64,000 nucleotides of DNA. Source: Mycobacterium gallinarum. GTDB taxonomy: Bacteria > Actinomycetota > Actinomycetes > Mycobacteriales > Mycobacteriaceae. Below, piece after piece: positions 34,702 to 42,480 of this stretch (the first letter of the stretch is position 1; every line of letters begins with the position of its first letter). Under the pieces are notes generated by a model that was not told the origin of the DNA, did no database searches, and was given only the letters and a program-made list of their open reading frames with translations. The stretch lies in contig NZ_AP022601.1 of NCBI RefSeq assembly GCF_010726765.1, forward strand, positions 2,604,001 to 2,668,000, read 5' to 3'. The translations under genes and the position numbers were made by a program.

Positions 34702-35967
34702 TCACACCCCCGCGGTCTTGCGCCGATAGTCCTCGACCCAGGCCGCGGTCTCGGTATGGAGATGGCGGATGAGCACCTCCTGATCGCAGAGGACGAAGTT
34801 GTCGAGCACGCGTGATTCGACCATCGTCTGGGTGGCCTCCAAGGTGTTGGCGTCCTGCAGGCCGTACTCCTTGAAGGACACGGCGGCGAGTTCCTGCGCG
34901 ATCCGCTCGCGGGGCGTCCGCGGTGCCGGGAAGTACACCGTTCCCTCGAAGATGTGCGTGTTGTGCGACGTTGGCCAGTAGTGATACGTCAGGTACCAGC
35001 CCTGGCCCCAGAACAGAATGACGAAGTTGGGGAAGAGCTGGAACGAATCCAGCCCCCACGGATCACATTTCGCGGGATTGAGGCCTCTCGGCATCTCTCC
35101 CAGATCCGGCTTGTCCCACGGCCCGAAAAGCCCACTCTGACAGATGTCTTCGATGGGCTTGCGCATTTCGTCGGCCATCTCCCACGCGCGGATACCCGAC
35201 GTGCTCACCAACCGGTGCGGACCTTCGATGCGGTAATGGGGAGCCTCAAACCCCGCTTCGGCCGCCGCCTTCGAGTAGGCCGTCGGCGATTGGTTCGCGT
35301 GCAGTACGGGTGCGTGATAGAACTCCTGGAACGCGTCCATGTAGAGCTTCCAGTTGGCCTTGACCTCGGAGCGGTAGTAGAAGCGCGACGTCATCTTCTC
35401 GAATGGATAACCCTCGAGATCGGTGATCATCGGCCCGAGGAAGTCGCGCAGGGACTGCTCGGGTGTCTTCGCGAAGTTGACGAAGATGAAGCCCTCCCAC
35501 ACCTCGCAATGCACCGGCACCAGGCCGTATCGGCTCTTATCGAGGTCGAAGAACTCCCCCTCCTGCTGGACGAAGGTGAGGTTGCCGTCGAGGTCGTAGC
35601 GCCATGCGTGGTACTTGCAGGTGAACTGTCGGCACACCCCGCTGGTCTCTTCCAGCGGCATGTCGTTCCAGACCAGCTTGTTGCCGCGGTGGCGACAGAT
35701 GTTGTGATACGCCTTGACTTCTCCGTTCGTCGTGCGCACCACAATGATGGAGGTGTTGACGACCTTTAGTTCCTTGGTGAAGTAGGTGCCCTTGCGCGGA
35801 ATCTGTTCGACACGACCGACGTTCAGCCACGCCCGCCGGAAAACCGCCTTGCGCTCGACTTCGTAGAACTCGGGGTCAACCGAGTCCTCGTAGGACACCG
35901 GACCTGTCCCCAGTTGCGGATAGTGCTCAGTCCAACTGCCTTCGGGTGGTTTAGGGAATCGCGCCAT
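34702..35967 (-). CDS. Rieske non-heme iron oxygenase, alpha subunit-like (second copy)
   Basis: 421 residues, co-linear with the oxygenase at 29434. C91/H93 and C117/H120 form the Rieske site (CKYHAW, with Ala in place of Gly). The iron site is DAFQEFYHAPVLH. Start ATG 35967 opens with MARFPKPPEGSWTEHYPQLG, matching the first copy; an upstream extension to 36174 is unsupported. First gene of the minus-strand run; a CAAGTAGTTGA box lies about 120 bases upstream. Substrate may differ because the C-terminal substrate pocket regions diverge. Confidence 0.93.
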   Translation of the reverse strand: MARFPKPPEGSWTEHYPQLGTGPVSYEDSVDPEFYEVERKAVFRRAWLNVGRVEQIPRKGTYFTKELKVVNTSIIVVRTTNGEVKAYHNICRHRGNKLVWNDMPLEETSGVCRQFTCKYHAWRYDLDGNLTFVQQEGEFFDLDKSRYGLVPVHCEVWEGFIFVNFAKTPEQSLRDFLGPMITDLEGYPFEKMTSRFYYRSEVKANWKLYMDAFQEFYHAPVLHANQSPTAYSKAAAEAGFEAPHYRIEGPHRLVSTSGIRAWEMADEMRKPIEDICQSGLFGPWDKPDLGEMPRGLNPAKCDPWGLDSFQLFPNFVILFWGQGWYLTYHYWPTSHNTHIFEGTVYFPAPRTPRERIAQELAAVSFKEYGLQDANTLEATQTMVESRVLDNFVLCDQEVLIRHLHTETAAWVEDYRRKTAGV

Positions 35968-36086
35968 CGCCTGTTCCTGTCGATATCGCTGTGTGGCGCG
36001 CACGCGAGGCTGAAAGATGTCGTGCACGCGACGAGCAATTCTTATGGGCCCTGTAGCGCTGACCGTATATGCTCGCGAGATCAATC

Positions 36087-36098
36087 GCAAGTAGTTGA
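36087..36098. promoter_or_regulatory. CAAGTACTTG-like box at head of Rieske run
   Basis: GCAAGTAGTTGA, one mismatch from the palindrome at 32578, inside the 152-base region between the divergent Rieske oxygenase (start 35967) and EBP-like gene (start 36120). Position allows control of both. Only one copy is seen here. Confidence 0.45.
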
Positions 36099-36119
36099 TA
36101 CACGAGATGGCAGGCCCCC

Positions 36120-36917
36120 GTGATGATGGCGAGCACCTTTGAACACGAACCGAATTTCGCCCAGCCGTGGGCATCCCATCGAGCGAGGATCTATCTCGCA
36201 GTCGCGATCTTCACCGCCGCGGTCTTCGTATTGATGACCATCGGCGTGACTGTCGGGCTCACCCCCCCCTCCTTCACGGTCGACGTCATCGCGAATCTGC
36301 TGTTCGGAATCCCGGTAATCCTGCTGCCTTTCGTCATCCTCTGGGATGCACCGGGCGAGAATCGAACTCGGCTCGACAAGGCCGCCGAACTCACGCTCTT
36401 CTACCTGCCCTACACGGCCTTCAGCCAGATCGGGTACGAGCTGATGTTCTTAATAGGCCACCCGCTCGGAATGTGGACGCCGACCACCGACCCCGGCTGG
36501 AAGTGGCTGTGGTGGCAATACGGATTGGCCGACACCCGCTACGTCAGCGGCAACCCGTGGATGTTCGCGCTGGAGGTCGTCGGGGTCACCACCGGCATCG
36601 TCGTCATCACGATGTGGACGCGACTCATCCGGCCGACGCTGTCGACCGAGTCACGCATCCGGTGCCTATGGGTGACGTTCGCCGGCATCGCAGTGCTGAT
36701 GAGCAGCACCGCGGTGTACTTCCTCGCCGAGGTGGGCGCCGGATTCAACGACATCGGCCAGGGCGCGTATGGGCTGTGGTTCAAGTTCATCGGTGAGAAC
36801 ATTCCGTTCATCGTCCTGCCGCCGCTGGTGCTGTATTCGATCCACCTTCAGATCGACTACCTGACCAGACGGGCGGGGGCGCTCAGGCCGACCCAACAGC
36901 ACGTCACGGCAACTTGA
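36120..36917 (+). CDS. EBP-like (emopamil-binding/sterol isomerase family) membrane protein
   Basis: 265 residues with about five hydrophobic helices (near 24-46, 58-75, 92-112, 148-168, 184-204, 225-240). The pattern W-x2-YGLADTRY (132-141), LEVVGVTTG with E152, VYFLAE (199-204), then GFND and WFKF (220-223), ENIPFIVLP follows human EBP, the sterol delta8-delta7 isomerase (KGDSRY, MET, LYFLTE, GF, WFYF, N, VLP). The EBP catalytic His (H76) aligns with Q103; E80 and E122 align with E107 and E152. Start could be GTG 36120 or ATG 36123/36126. The 3' end overlaps the convergent TetR gene by 14 bases. Confidence 0.78.
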   Translation: MMMASTFEHEPNFAQPWASHRARIYLAVAIFTAAVFVLMTIGVTVGLTPPSFTVDVIANLLFGIPVILLPFVILWDAPGENRTRLDKAAELTLFYLPYTAFSQIGYELMFLIGHPLGMWTPTTDPGWKWLWWQYGLADTRYVSGNPWMFALEVVGVTTGIVVITMWTRLIRPTLSTESRIRCLWVTFAGIAVLMSSTAVYFLAEVGAGFNDIGQGAYGLWFKFIGENIPFIVLPPLVLYSIHLQIDYLTRRAGALRPTQQHVTAT

Positions 36918-37506
36918 TCGCCGACGTGTACATCTCGATGACCGGCCGGTAGAGGTCGACGCCGTCGAGTTCGCTGCCGAGCACGACTGCATCGCTGGTC
37001 GCGACGAGCACCTGCGCGAACGTCAGCGGCGGAATCAGCAGGGTGCCGCCCAGCCGGTCCATGCCGTCGACGATGAATTTCGCCAGCGCCTCGACGACCT
37101 CCGACCTCTTGGCAGCCACCCGCTCCCGCGCTTCGGGGTTGCGCAGCAGGTACAGCGTGAACTCGTGGCCAAGGGCGGCATGCTCGGCGCCGCGGTCCCG
37201 GCTGAGCTTGCGCCATCGCTTGGCGATTTCGTCGAATTCGCGCGCCCCGACCTGCTTCGCAGAGGCCATCACCTCGGCGAAGTTGTCGAAATATCGGCGC
37301 CAGTAGCGATCGCTGACGGCCAGGAAAAGGTCCTCCTTGGTCGCGAAGTGCTTGTAAATGGCGCCCTTGGTGTAGCCGGCTGCGCGCGCGATGTCATCGA
37401 GACTGGCTGGGGTGAAGCCTTTTTCGGCGAACACCTCCTCGGCGGCATCGAGCAGCAGGGAGCGAGTGTGTTCGACGCGTCGTTCCCGCGTCCAGCGCTC
37501 GACCAT
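36904..37506 (-). CDS. TetR/AcrR family transcriptional regulator
   Basis: 200 residues. N-terminal helix-turn-helix ASLDDIARAAGYTKGAIYKH with FATKEDLFLAV after it; the C-terminal ligand domain is long and helical. ATG start. Divergent from the AveC-like gene at 37606 with two similar palindromes between them, so it probably represses that unit and itself. Ligand unknown. Confidence 0.93.
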   Translation of the reverse strand: MVERWTRERRVEHTRSLLLDAAEEVFAEKGFTPASLDDIARAAGYTKGAIYKHFATKEDLFLAVSDRYWRRYFDNFAEVMASAKQVGAREFDEIAKRWRKLSRDRGAEHAALGHEFTLYLLRNPEARERVAAKRSEVVEALAKFIVDGMDRLGGTLLIPPLTFAQVLVATSDAVVLGSELDGVDLYRPVIEMYTSAIKLP

Positions 37507-37530
37507 GACTGAAGTCTGACACAGAATCTG

Positions 37531-37567
37531 AGAAACCTATTGGATACTCAGATACTCATTGGTATCT
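37531..37567. promoter_or_regulatory. tandem putative TetR operators
   Basis: AGATAC-TCATTG-GTATCT at 37550-37567 is a perfect inverted repeat of six bases with a 6-base spacer. A degenerate copy, AGAAACCTATTGGATACT, lies at 37531-37548, 19 bases before it. They sit between the divergent tetR (start 37506) and the AveC-like gene (start 37606). Confidence 0.6.
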
Positions 37568-37605
37568 TTCCGGAACATGTTCATCATTCCAAGCCAGGAG
37601 TCGTT

Positions 37606-38784
37606 GTGAGCGGACCGTCGAAAAAGCCCACCGTCACCGAGTCGATCAGTCGCACCGCGGTGCTCGGCACGGAGACCCCGCGGCCGTCGAGTTCCATCAA
37701 GATATGGGCGACTGTCGGGGCCGTTTTCCTGGCGCTGACGGTGTATCTCTTCGTCCGGTGGGTCAGCGGGCCCTATTTCGAGCCGGTGGCGAGCGGCCCG
37801 AGCGAACCACCGATGTACATGAAGATTCCGTTGATCGCCAACGCGGTCGTGCTATGGATCGGCCTGCCATTCGCGCTGTGGTTCTTCATCATTCGACCGT
37901 GGTGGCGGGAACGACGCATCACGCTCGACGGCATGCTGCTGGTGTCGATGGCACTGATGATGTTCCAGGACCCGATGCTCAACTACTACAGCACCTGGTG
38001 CACGTACAACGCATGGCTGTTCAATCAGGGTTCCTGGGCACCGTACATTCCCGGCTGGGTGGCACACGAGGAACCGGGACATACGGTGCCCGAGCCGCTG
38101 CTGACCAACATCCCCGGCTACATGTACGGGGTGCTGCTGCTCACCATCGTCGGATGCGCGCTCATGCGCAAGATCAAGAGCCGTTGGCCGGGTATCAGCA
38201 ACCTGCGGCTCGTGTTGGTCACCTACGCGATTGCCATCGTCTTCGACTTCATCATGGAGGGGCTGATCCTCCTGCCGATCGGCTTCTACTCCTACCCGGG
38301 CGCCATCCAGTCACTGTCCCTCAACGCCGGCACCTATTACCAATATCCGATCTACGAAGGCTTTATGTGGGGTGGCGTCCAGGCGGCGCTCTGTTGCCTG
38401 CGCTTCTTCACCGATGACCGCGGCCGCACCGTCGTCGAACGTGGACTCGACCAAATCCGCGGCGGGTTCGTCAAACAGCAGTTCGTTCGCTTCCTGGCGA
38501 TCTTCGGCGGCGTGAGCGCATGCTTCTTCCTCTTCTACAACGTGCCTGCCACCTGGCTTGGCACGCAAGCTGATCCGTGGCCCGAAGACGTGCAGAAGCG
38601 TTCGTATTTCAACCCTGGCATCTGCGGCGATGGAACCGACCGACCGTGTCCGAATCCTGACCTACCACTGACGACCCACCGCTCAGGATTCGTCAACCAC
38701 GACGGCGAACTCGTGTTACCGGAAGGGGTGGAGATCCCGCCTGTCGTGCCGATTCAAGGCGCGAACGGCAATGGCTCTCAGTAA
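37606..38784 (+). CDS. AveC-like (spirocyclase AveC family) membrane protein
   Basis: 392 residues with a polar N-terminal about 35 residues, then hydrophobic helices near 40-60, 80-105, 112-128, 170-190, 205-225 and 305-325 by eye. Motifs: GSWAPYIPGWVAHEEPGH, DFIMEGLILLPIGFYSYPG and YEGFMWGG. Mycobacterial proteins of this type are annotated as AveC family after the avermectin spirocyclase, though their reaction is not known. Start GTG 37606 chosen for AGGAG five bases upstream. Overlaps the MoxR gene by 14 bases. Confidence 0.78.
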   Translation: MSGPSKKPTVTESISRTAVLGTETPRPSSSIKIWATVGAVFLALTVYLFVRWVSGPYFEPVASGPSEPPMYMKIPLIANAVVLWIGLPFALWFFIIRPWWRERRITLDGMLLVSMALMMFQDPMLNYYSTWCTYNAWLFNQGSWAPYIPGWVAHEEPGHTVPEPLLTNIPGYMYGVLLLTIVGCALMRKIKSRWPGISNLRLVLVTYAIAIVFDFIMEGLILLPIGFYSYPGAIQSLSLNAGTYYQYPIYEGFMWGGVQAALCCLRFFTDDRGRTVVERGLDQIRGGFVKQQFVRFLAIFGGVSACFFLFYNVPATWLGTQADPWPEDVQKRSYFNPGICGDGTDRPCPNPDLPLTTHRSGFVNHDGELVLPEGVEIPPVVPIQGANGNGSQ

Positions 38785-39592
38785 TATTCGGCCGATGGCC
38801 GAGACGAGCTCGACTGCGCCGTACTACCGTGCTGTCGGGAACGAGCTCGAGGTGTTTCGGGCGGCAGCCCGCCGCGGTTCGCCGGTTCTGCTGAAGGGGC
38901 CCACCGGTTGCGGGAAGACGCGCTTCATCGAGGCGATGGCTCACGAACTCGGCCGTGAGCTCATCACCGTCGCGGGTCACGAGGACATGACGTCGGCCGA
39001 TCTGATCGGCCGCTTTCTGTTGAAGGGCGGCGAGACGGTCTGGGTGGACGGACCTTTGACCCGCGCGGTGCGAGCCGGTGCCATCTTCTATCTCGACGAG
39101 GTGGTCGAGGCGCGCCAGGACACCACTGTCGTGATCCACCCGCTCACCGATCACCGTCGTGTGTTGTCGATCGACCGGCTCGGCACGACGCTGAAGGCGG
39201 CGCCCGGATTTCAGCTGGTGGTCTCCTACAACCCCGGGTACCAGAGCGTGCTGAAGAACCTCAAGGAATCCACCCGTCAGCGCTTTGTCGCCATCGAGCT
39301 CGGCTACCCGTCCCCTGAGATCGAAACCGAGGTGGTCGCCCACGAAGCTGGGATCGACACCGAAACCGCCCGGGCGCTGGTCGAACTCGCTTATGCCATT
39401 AGAAATCTGGACGGCTCACCGCTGCGCGAGGTGTCTTCCACACGCATGTTGATTCTCGCCGGAGGCCTGGCGGCCGAGGGACTGGAATTGCGCAGCGCTG
39501 TCCACGCGGCCGTCGTCCAGGTGCTCTCCGACGACGACGACGTCATCCGCGCCCTCGATGAACTCGTTGACGCCGTTCTGCCTAGACAGTGA
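38771..39592 (+). CDS. MoxR-type AAA+ ATPase (CbbQ/NorQ-like)
   Basis: 273 residues. Walker A GPTGCGKT (43-50), Walker B AIFYLDEV (104-111), YNPGYQSVLKNLKESTRQRF as sensor/pore region, and a helical lid. Length and motifs match CbbQ/NorQ/GvpN MoxR proteins, which work with a VWA partner to remodel or load metal into an enzyme. The VWA gene follows with a four-base overlap. Its client could be an oxygenase or other metalloenzyme of this island (inference). Confidence 0.92.
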   Translation: MALSNIRPMAETSSTAPYYRAVGNELEVFRAAARRGSPVLLKGPTGCGKTRFIEAMAHELGRELITVAGHEDMTSADLIGRFLLKGGETVWVDGPLTRAVRAGAIFYLDEVVEARQDTTVVIHPLTDHRRVLSIDRLGTTLKAAPGFQLVVSYNPGYQSVLKNLKESTRQRFVAIELGYPSPEIETEVVAHEAGIDTETARALVELAYAIRNLDGSPLREVSSTRMLILAGGLAAEGLELRSAVHAAVVQVLSDDDDVIRALDELVDAVLPRQ

Positions 39593-41295
39593 GCCCCTCC
39601 CACCCGGAACGGTTCCGGCTTCTGGCCTCCTTCATCGCGGGCCGGGCGCTCGACATCGCAGAGGCACCCGCCGGCCAGAGCGCCCACACCAACGGCCAGG
39701 TCGTGTCGGTGTCTGCGGGCGTATCCGTCGAGCGGCAGCGCCGCGAGGTGCTGGTCCAGAGCGCGTTGCTCGGCGCTGGCAGTCTGGATGCGCGCTTGCT
39801 CAAAGGGTTACGGGGCCGACCGTCGGTAGCTCGTCGGTACTTGGCCTTGGAGGGACGTCGGGTACTGCGCGATCTCGCCGACCGGTTGCCCGCCATCGAC
39901 GTGAGTCCCGACGAGGAGCCGACGACCGCGACGGCCGACGAGTCGCTGAACATGGCGCGGACCCGCAAGAGCGTCTCCGGTGCACCGCCATGGTTCGGCA
40001 CGCTCAAGCCGTCCCTGCTGTTGGCGTCTGCCGACGAGACCGGTTCGGCCGCAACCGATAAAGACCTGCGGCTGGAACTCACACTCGGTGATCCGGCTGA
40101 GGGTGACGACGAAGACGACGACCCCGCGCAGAGAAGCAAGATTCTGAAGATGTTCGAGACACCGGTCACCACGACGGATGCGGTTGCGAACTTCCTGCGC
40201 AAGATCCTCGGTGGCTCGCGATCGGAGGCCAGCGACACCGCAGGCGGCGGCATGCAAATCCGCTCAACCCGCCGGGCACGGTCGGCCGGTCTGAACGCGC
40301 GACCGCTTCCCACCCCGATCCGCTTCACCGACGACGGCAGGCCTGGCGCGTCGCTGGGCATCGGTGGAGCGCTATATCCGGAGTGGGACGTCTTCGACGG
40401 CCGGTACCGGCCCGAGTGGTGCCGTGTGATCGAGTTTCCCCTGACATCCGCGGCAGATGTGAGCGCAGCCGGCGTGACGCACGACGACGTGCTCCGGCGG
40501 CGGTTGTCGCGCATCGGTCTCGCCCCGAAGATATTGCGCGCCAGGCCTGATGGCGAAGAGCTGGACATCGAGGCGCTCATGGACCTGTTCGTCGATCTGC
40601 GCTCAGGATTCTCACCGCCTGAAAACGTATACGTGGAGCGCCGCAGGCTGACTCGCGATCTGGGCGTCCTCATTCTGCTCGACGCGTCAGGATCGGCCAC
40701 CGATACCGATGCCGAGGGCCTCGCGGTGCACGACCATCAACGGCGAGCGGCGGCGACGCTGGCCCTGACGCTCGATGAGCTCGGCGATCGCGTCGCCGTC
40801 TATGCGTTCCGCTCACACGGCAGGCGTGCGGTCCACCTGCCCGCCATCAAGAGCTTCGACCAGCGGTTCGGCGCGGCTGGCCGGGCGCGGCTCAACCAAC
40901 TTCAACCGTCTGGCTACACGCGTCTCGGCGCAGGCATCCGCGGTGCGGGCGAGGTACTCAAGAGCCGTTCCGGCACACCGAATCAACTGCTGCTCGTCCT
41001 GTCCGACGGCTTCCCCTACGACGAGGGCTACGAAGGTCGTTACGCGGAGGCTGACGCCAGCAAAGCCCTGGAAGAACTACGCGCCGACGGCGTTGCCTGC
41101 CTGTGCCTTTCGATCGGTGCGTCCACGGACACCGGCGTGCTGGAACGCGTGTTCGGCTCCACCAGCTTCGCCAGCGCCCCGGCCCTTGCCGATTTGAGCC
41201 CGCGAATGGACGAGTTGTTCCTCGGTGCGCTTCGAGCCCTGGCCACCCCCAGTTCGCTCACCGGGCGGGCAGCCCCAGCACGCGCTGCGCGATGA
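39589..41295 (+). CDS. VWA domain protein (CbbO/NorD-like)
   Basis: 568 residues. An N-terminal helical part, an acidic linker (DDEDDDPAQ), and a C-terminal von Willebrand A domain with MIDAS DASGS at 365-369 (LLDASGSATDTD), SGYTRLG supplying the Thr and VLSDGFPYDE the Asp. This is the layout of CbbO and NorD, partners of CbbQ/NorQ. GTG start overlaps the ATPase stop. The last 38 bases overlap the convergent acyl-CoA dehydrogenase, giving a C-terminal Ala/Arg-rich tail. Confidence 0.9.
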   Translation: MSPSHPERFRLLASFIAGRALDIAEAPAGQSAHTNGQVVSVSAGVSVERQRREVLVQSALLGAGSLDARLLKGLRGRPSVARRYLALEGRRVLRDLADRLPAIDVSPDEEPTTATADESLNMARTRKSVSGAPPWFGTLKPSLLLASADETGSAATDKDLRLELTLGDPAEGDDEDDDPAQRSKILKMFETPVTTTDAVANFLRKILGGSRSEASDTAGGGMQIRSTRRARSAGLNARPLPTPIRFTDDGRPGASLGIGGALYPEWDVFDGRYRPEWCRVIEFPLTSAADVSAAGVTHDDVLRRRLSRIGLAPKILRARPDGEELDIEALMDLFVDLRSGFSPPENVYVERRRLTRDLGVLILLDASGSATDTDAEGLAVHDHQRRAAATLALTLDELGDRVAVYAFRSHGRRAVHLPAIKSFDQRFGAAGRARLNQLQPSGYTRLGAGIRGAGEVLKSRSGTPNQLLLVLSDGFPYDEGYEGRYAEADASKALEELRADGVACLCLSIGASTDTGVLERVFGSTSFASAPALADLSPRMDELFLGALRALATPSSLTGRAAPARAAR

Positions 41296-42436
41296 TGTTG
41301 CGCTGAATCTCTGACGTGCCACCGGAGATGGTGCCGGCATAGCTACTGATGTACCGGGTGAACCAGCTGGCGGTGAAAAGATCTGGGCTGTAGGGGTTGT
41401 GGCGCCCGGTCAACGACGGGCTGAGCAAACCGGCGACACCCGCGCCGTCCAGCGCGTGCCGCAGCGCGCTCTGCTCGGCCTCGGATCCGAGCAGTTTGAG
41501 CACCGAGACACCGGGGATGTCACGCTCACCGCGCGCAGCCTGTCCGAGCGCCGCCGAACCCAACAGACGCAGCGCTTGATAGTCCATTGCGATCGTCGCG
41601 TACCGGTCCCGATTCACCTCACCGACGGGACGATAGTCCTCCAGCAGTTGTTCGAGGCGATTGGCGAACGCCATCCACATCATCGTCCGCTCATGGCCGA
41701 GCGATCCGTTGGCGACCTTCCATCCGCCGCCGAGTGGCCCGACGAGGTTCTCCGCCGGTACCAGCACATCCGAGAAGAACACCTCGTTGAAGTCGACCTC
41801 GTCGCGGCCGTACACCGACGCGAACGGCCGGCGCTCCACCCCCGGCAGATCGGTCGGGATGATCAGCGCGCTGATCCCTTTGTGTTTCGGCGCTTCCTGA
41901 TCGGTGCGCACAAAGGTCAGGATGACGTCGGCGTCGTGGGCGCCGCTGGTCCACACCTTCTGCCCGTTCACCACGAAGTGCTCGTCCACCATATCGGCAC
42001 GGGTACGCAAACCCGCCAGATCCGAGCCCGCACCCGGTTCGCTCATGCCCAGCGACGCCGTCATCTCGGCACGCAGGATGGGCACCGCCCACTTCCGCTT
42101 TTGCTCCTCGGTGCCGAACGACAGCAGCGAGGCGGCGATGATGCCGACGCCCTGCGGGTTGAACGCGTGATAGATGCGGCGTCGCGCGAGTTCCTCGCGG
42201 TGAACGAACTGTTCAAGGATGCCCGCATTGCGGCCGCCGAACTCGGGCGAATTGCCCGGAAGGAGCCAGCCGTGGTCGAACTGGAGGCGCTGCCACCGGC
42301 GCGACCACTCCGGTACATGCGACGTCGATCGGGACCGCTCGGTCTCCGCCTCGGCCTCCGGAGGCAGGTGTGCGTCGAGAAAGTCGATGAACTCCGCGCG
42401 AAACGCCTCGACGTCGGCATCGAAGGTGAGCTGCAC
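41258..42436 (-). CDS. acyl-CoA dehydrogenase (stand-alone paralogue of the pair at 11279)
   Basis: 392 residues. Very close along the whole length to the large dehydrogenase at 11279: MQLTFD start, HVPEWSRRWQRL versus HMPQWARDWQRL, SLGMSEPGAGSDLAGLRTR, GTSEIQRNIIAQRVLGLPAR. Yet no short-subunit gene is next to it, so it may be a homomer or share the short subunit at 12466. GTG start. An AAGTACTT box is 15 bases upstream. Confidence 0.93.
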   Translation of the reverse strand: MQLTFDADVEAFRAEFIDFLDAHLPPEAEAETERSRSTSHVPEWSRRWQRLQFDHGWLLPGNSPEFGGRNAGILEQFVHREELARRRIYHAFNPQGVGIIAASLLSFGTEEQKRKWAVPILRAEMTASLGMSEPGAGSDLAGLRTRADMVDEHFVVNGQKVWTSGAHDADVILTFVRTDQEAPKHKGISALIIPTDLPGVERRPFASVYGRDEVDFNEVFFSDVLVPAENLVGPLGGGWKVANGSLGHERTMMWMAFANRLEQLLEDYRPVGEVNRDRYATIAMDYQALRLLGSAALGQAARGERDIPGVSVLKLLGSEAEQSALRHALDGAGVAGLLSPSLTGRHNPYSPDLFTASWFTRYISSYAGTISGGTSEIQRNIIAQRVLGLPAR

Positions 42437-42448
42437 GGATCAACAGTA

Positions 42449-42460
42449 TCAAGTACTTAA
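42449..42460. promoter_or_regulatory. CAAGTACTT box between divergent dehydrogenase and epimerase genes
   Basis: TCAAGTACTTAA at 42449-42460 in a 44-base gap, one position off the palindrome at 32578, in the flank. So short a divergent gap with a centred palindrome suggests one regulator for both genes. Same box as in the MarR region. Confidence 0.6.
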
Positions 42461-42480
42461 CATTTGGGTCGCCGTGCGCT

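Noticed and set aside
38771..41295. Rubisco activase (CbbQO) system
   Set aside because: The ATPase-VWA pair is of this general type but no Rubisco or carbon-fixation gene is near, so only the general MoxR-VWA call is made.
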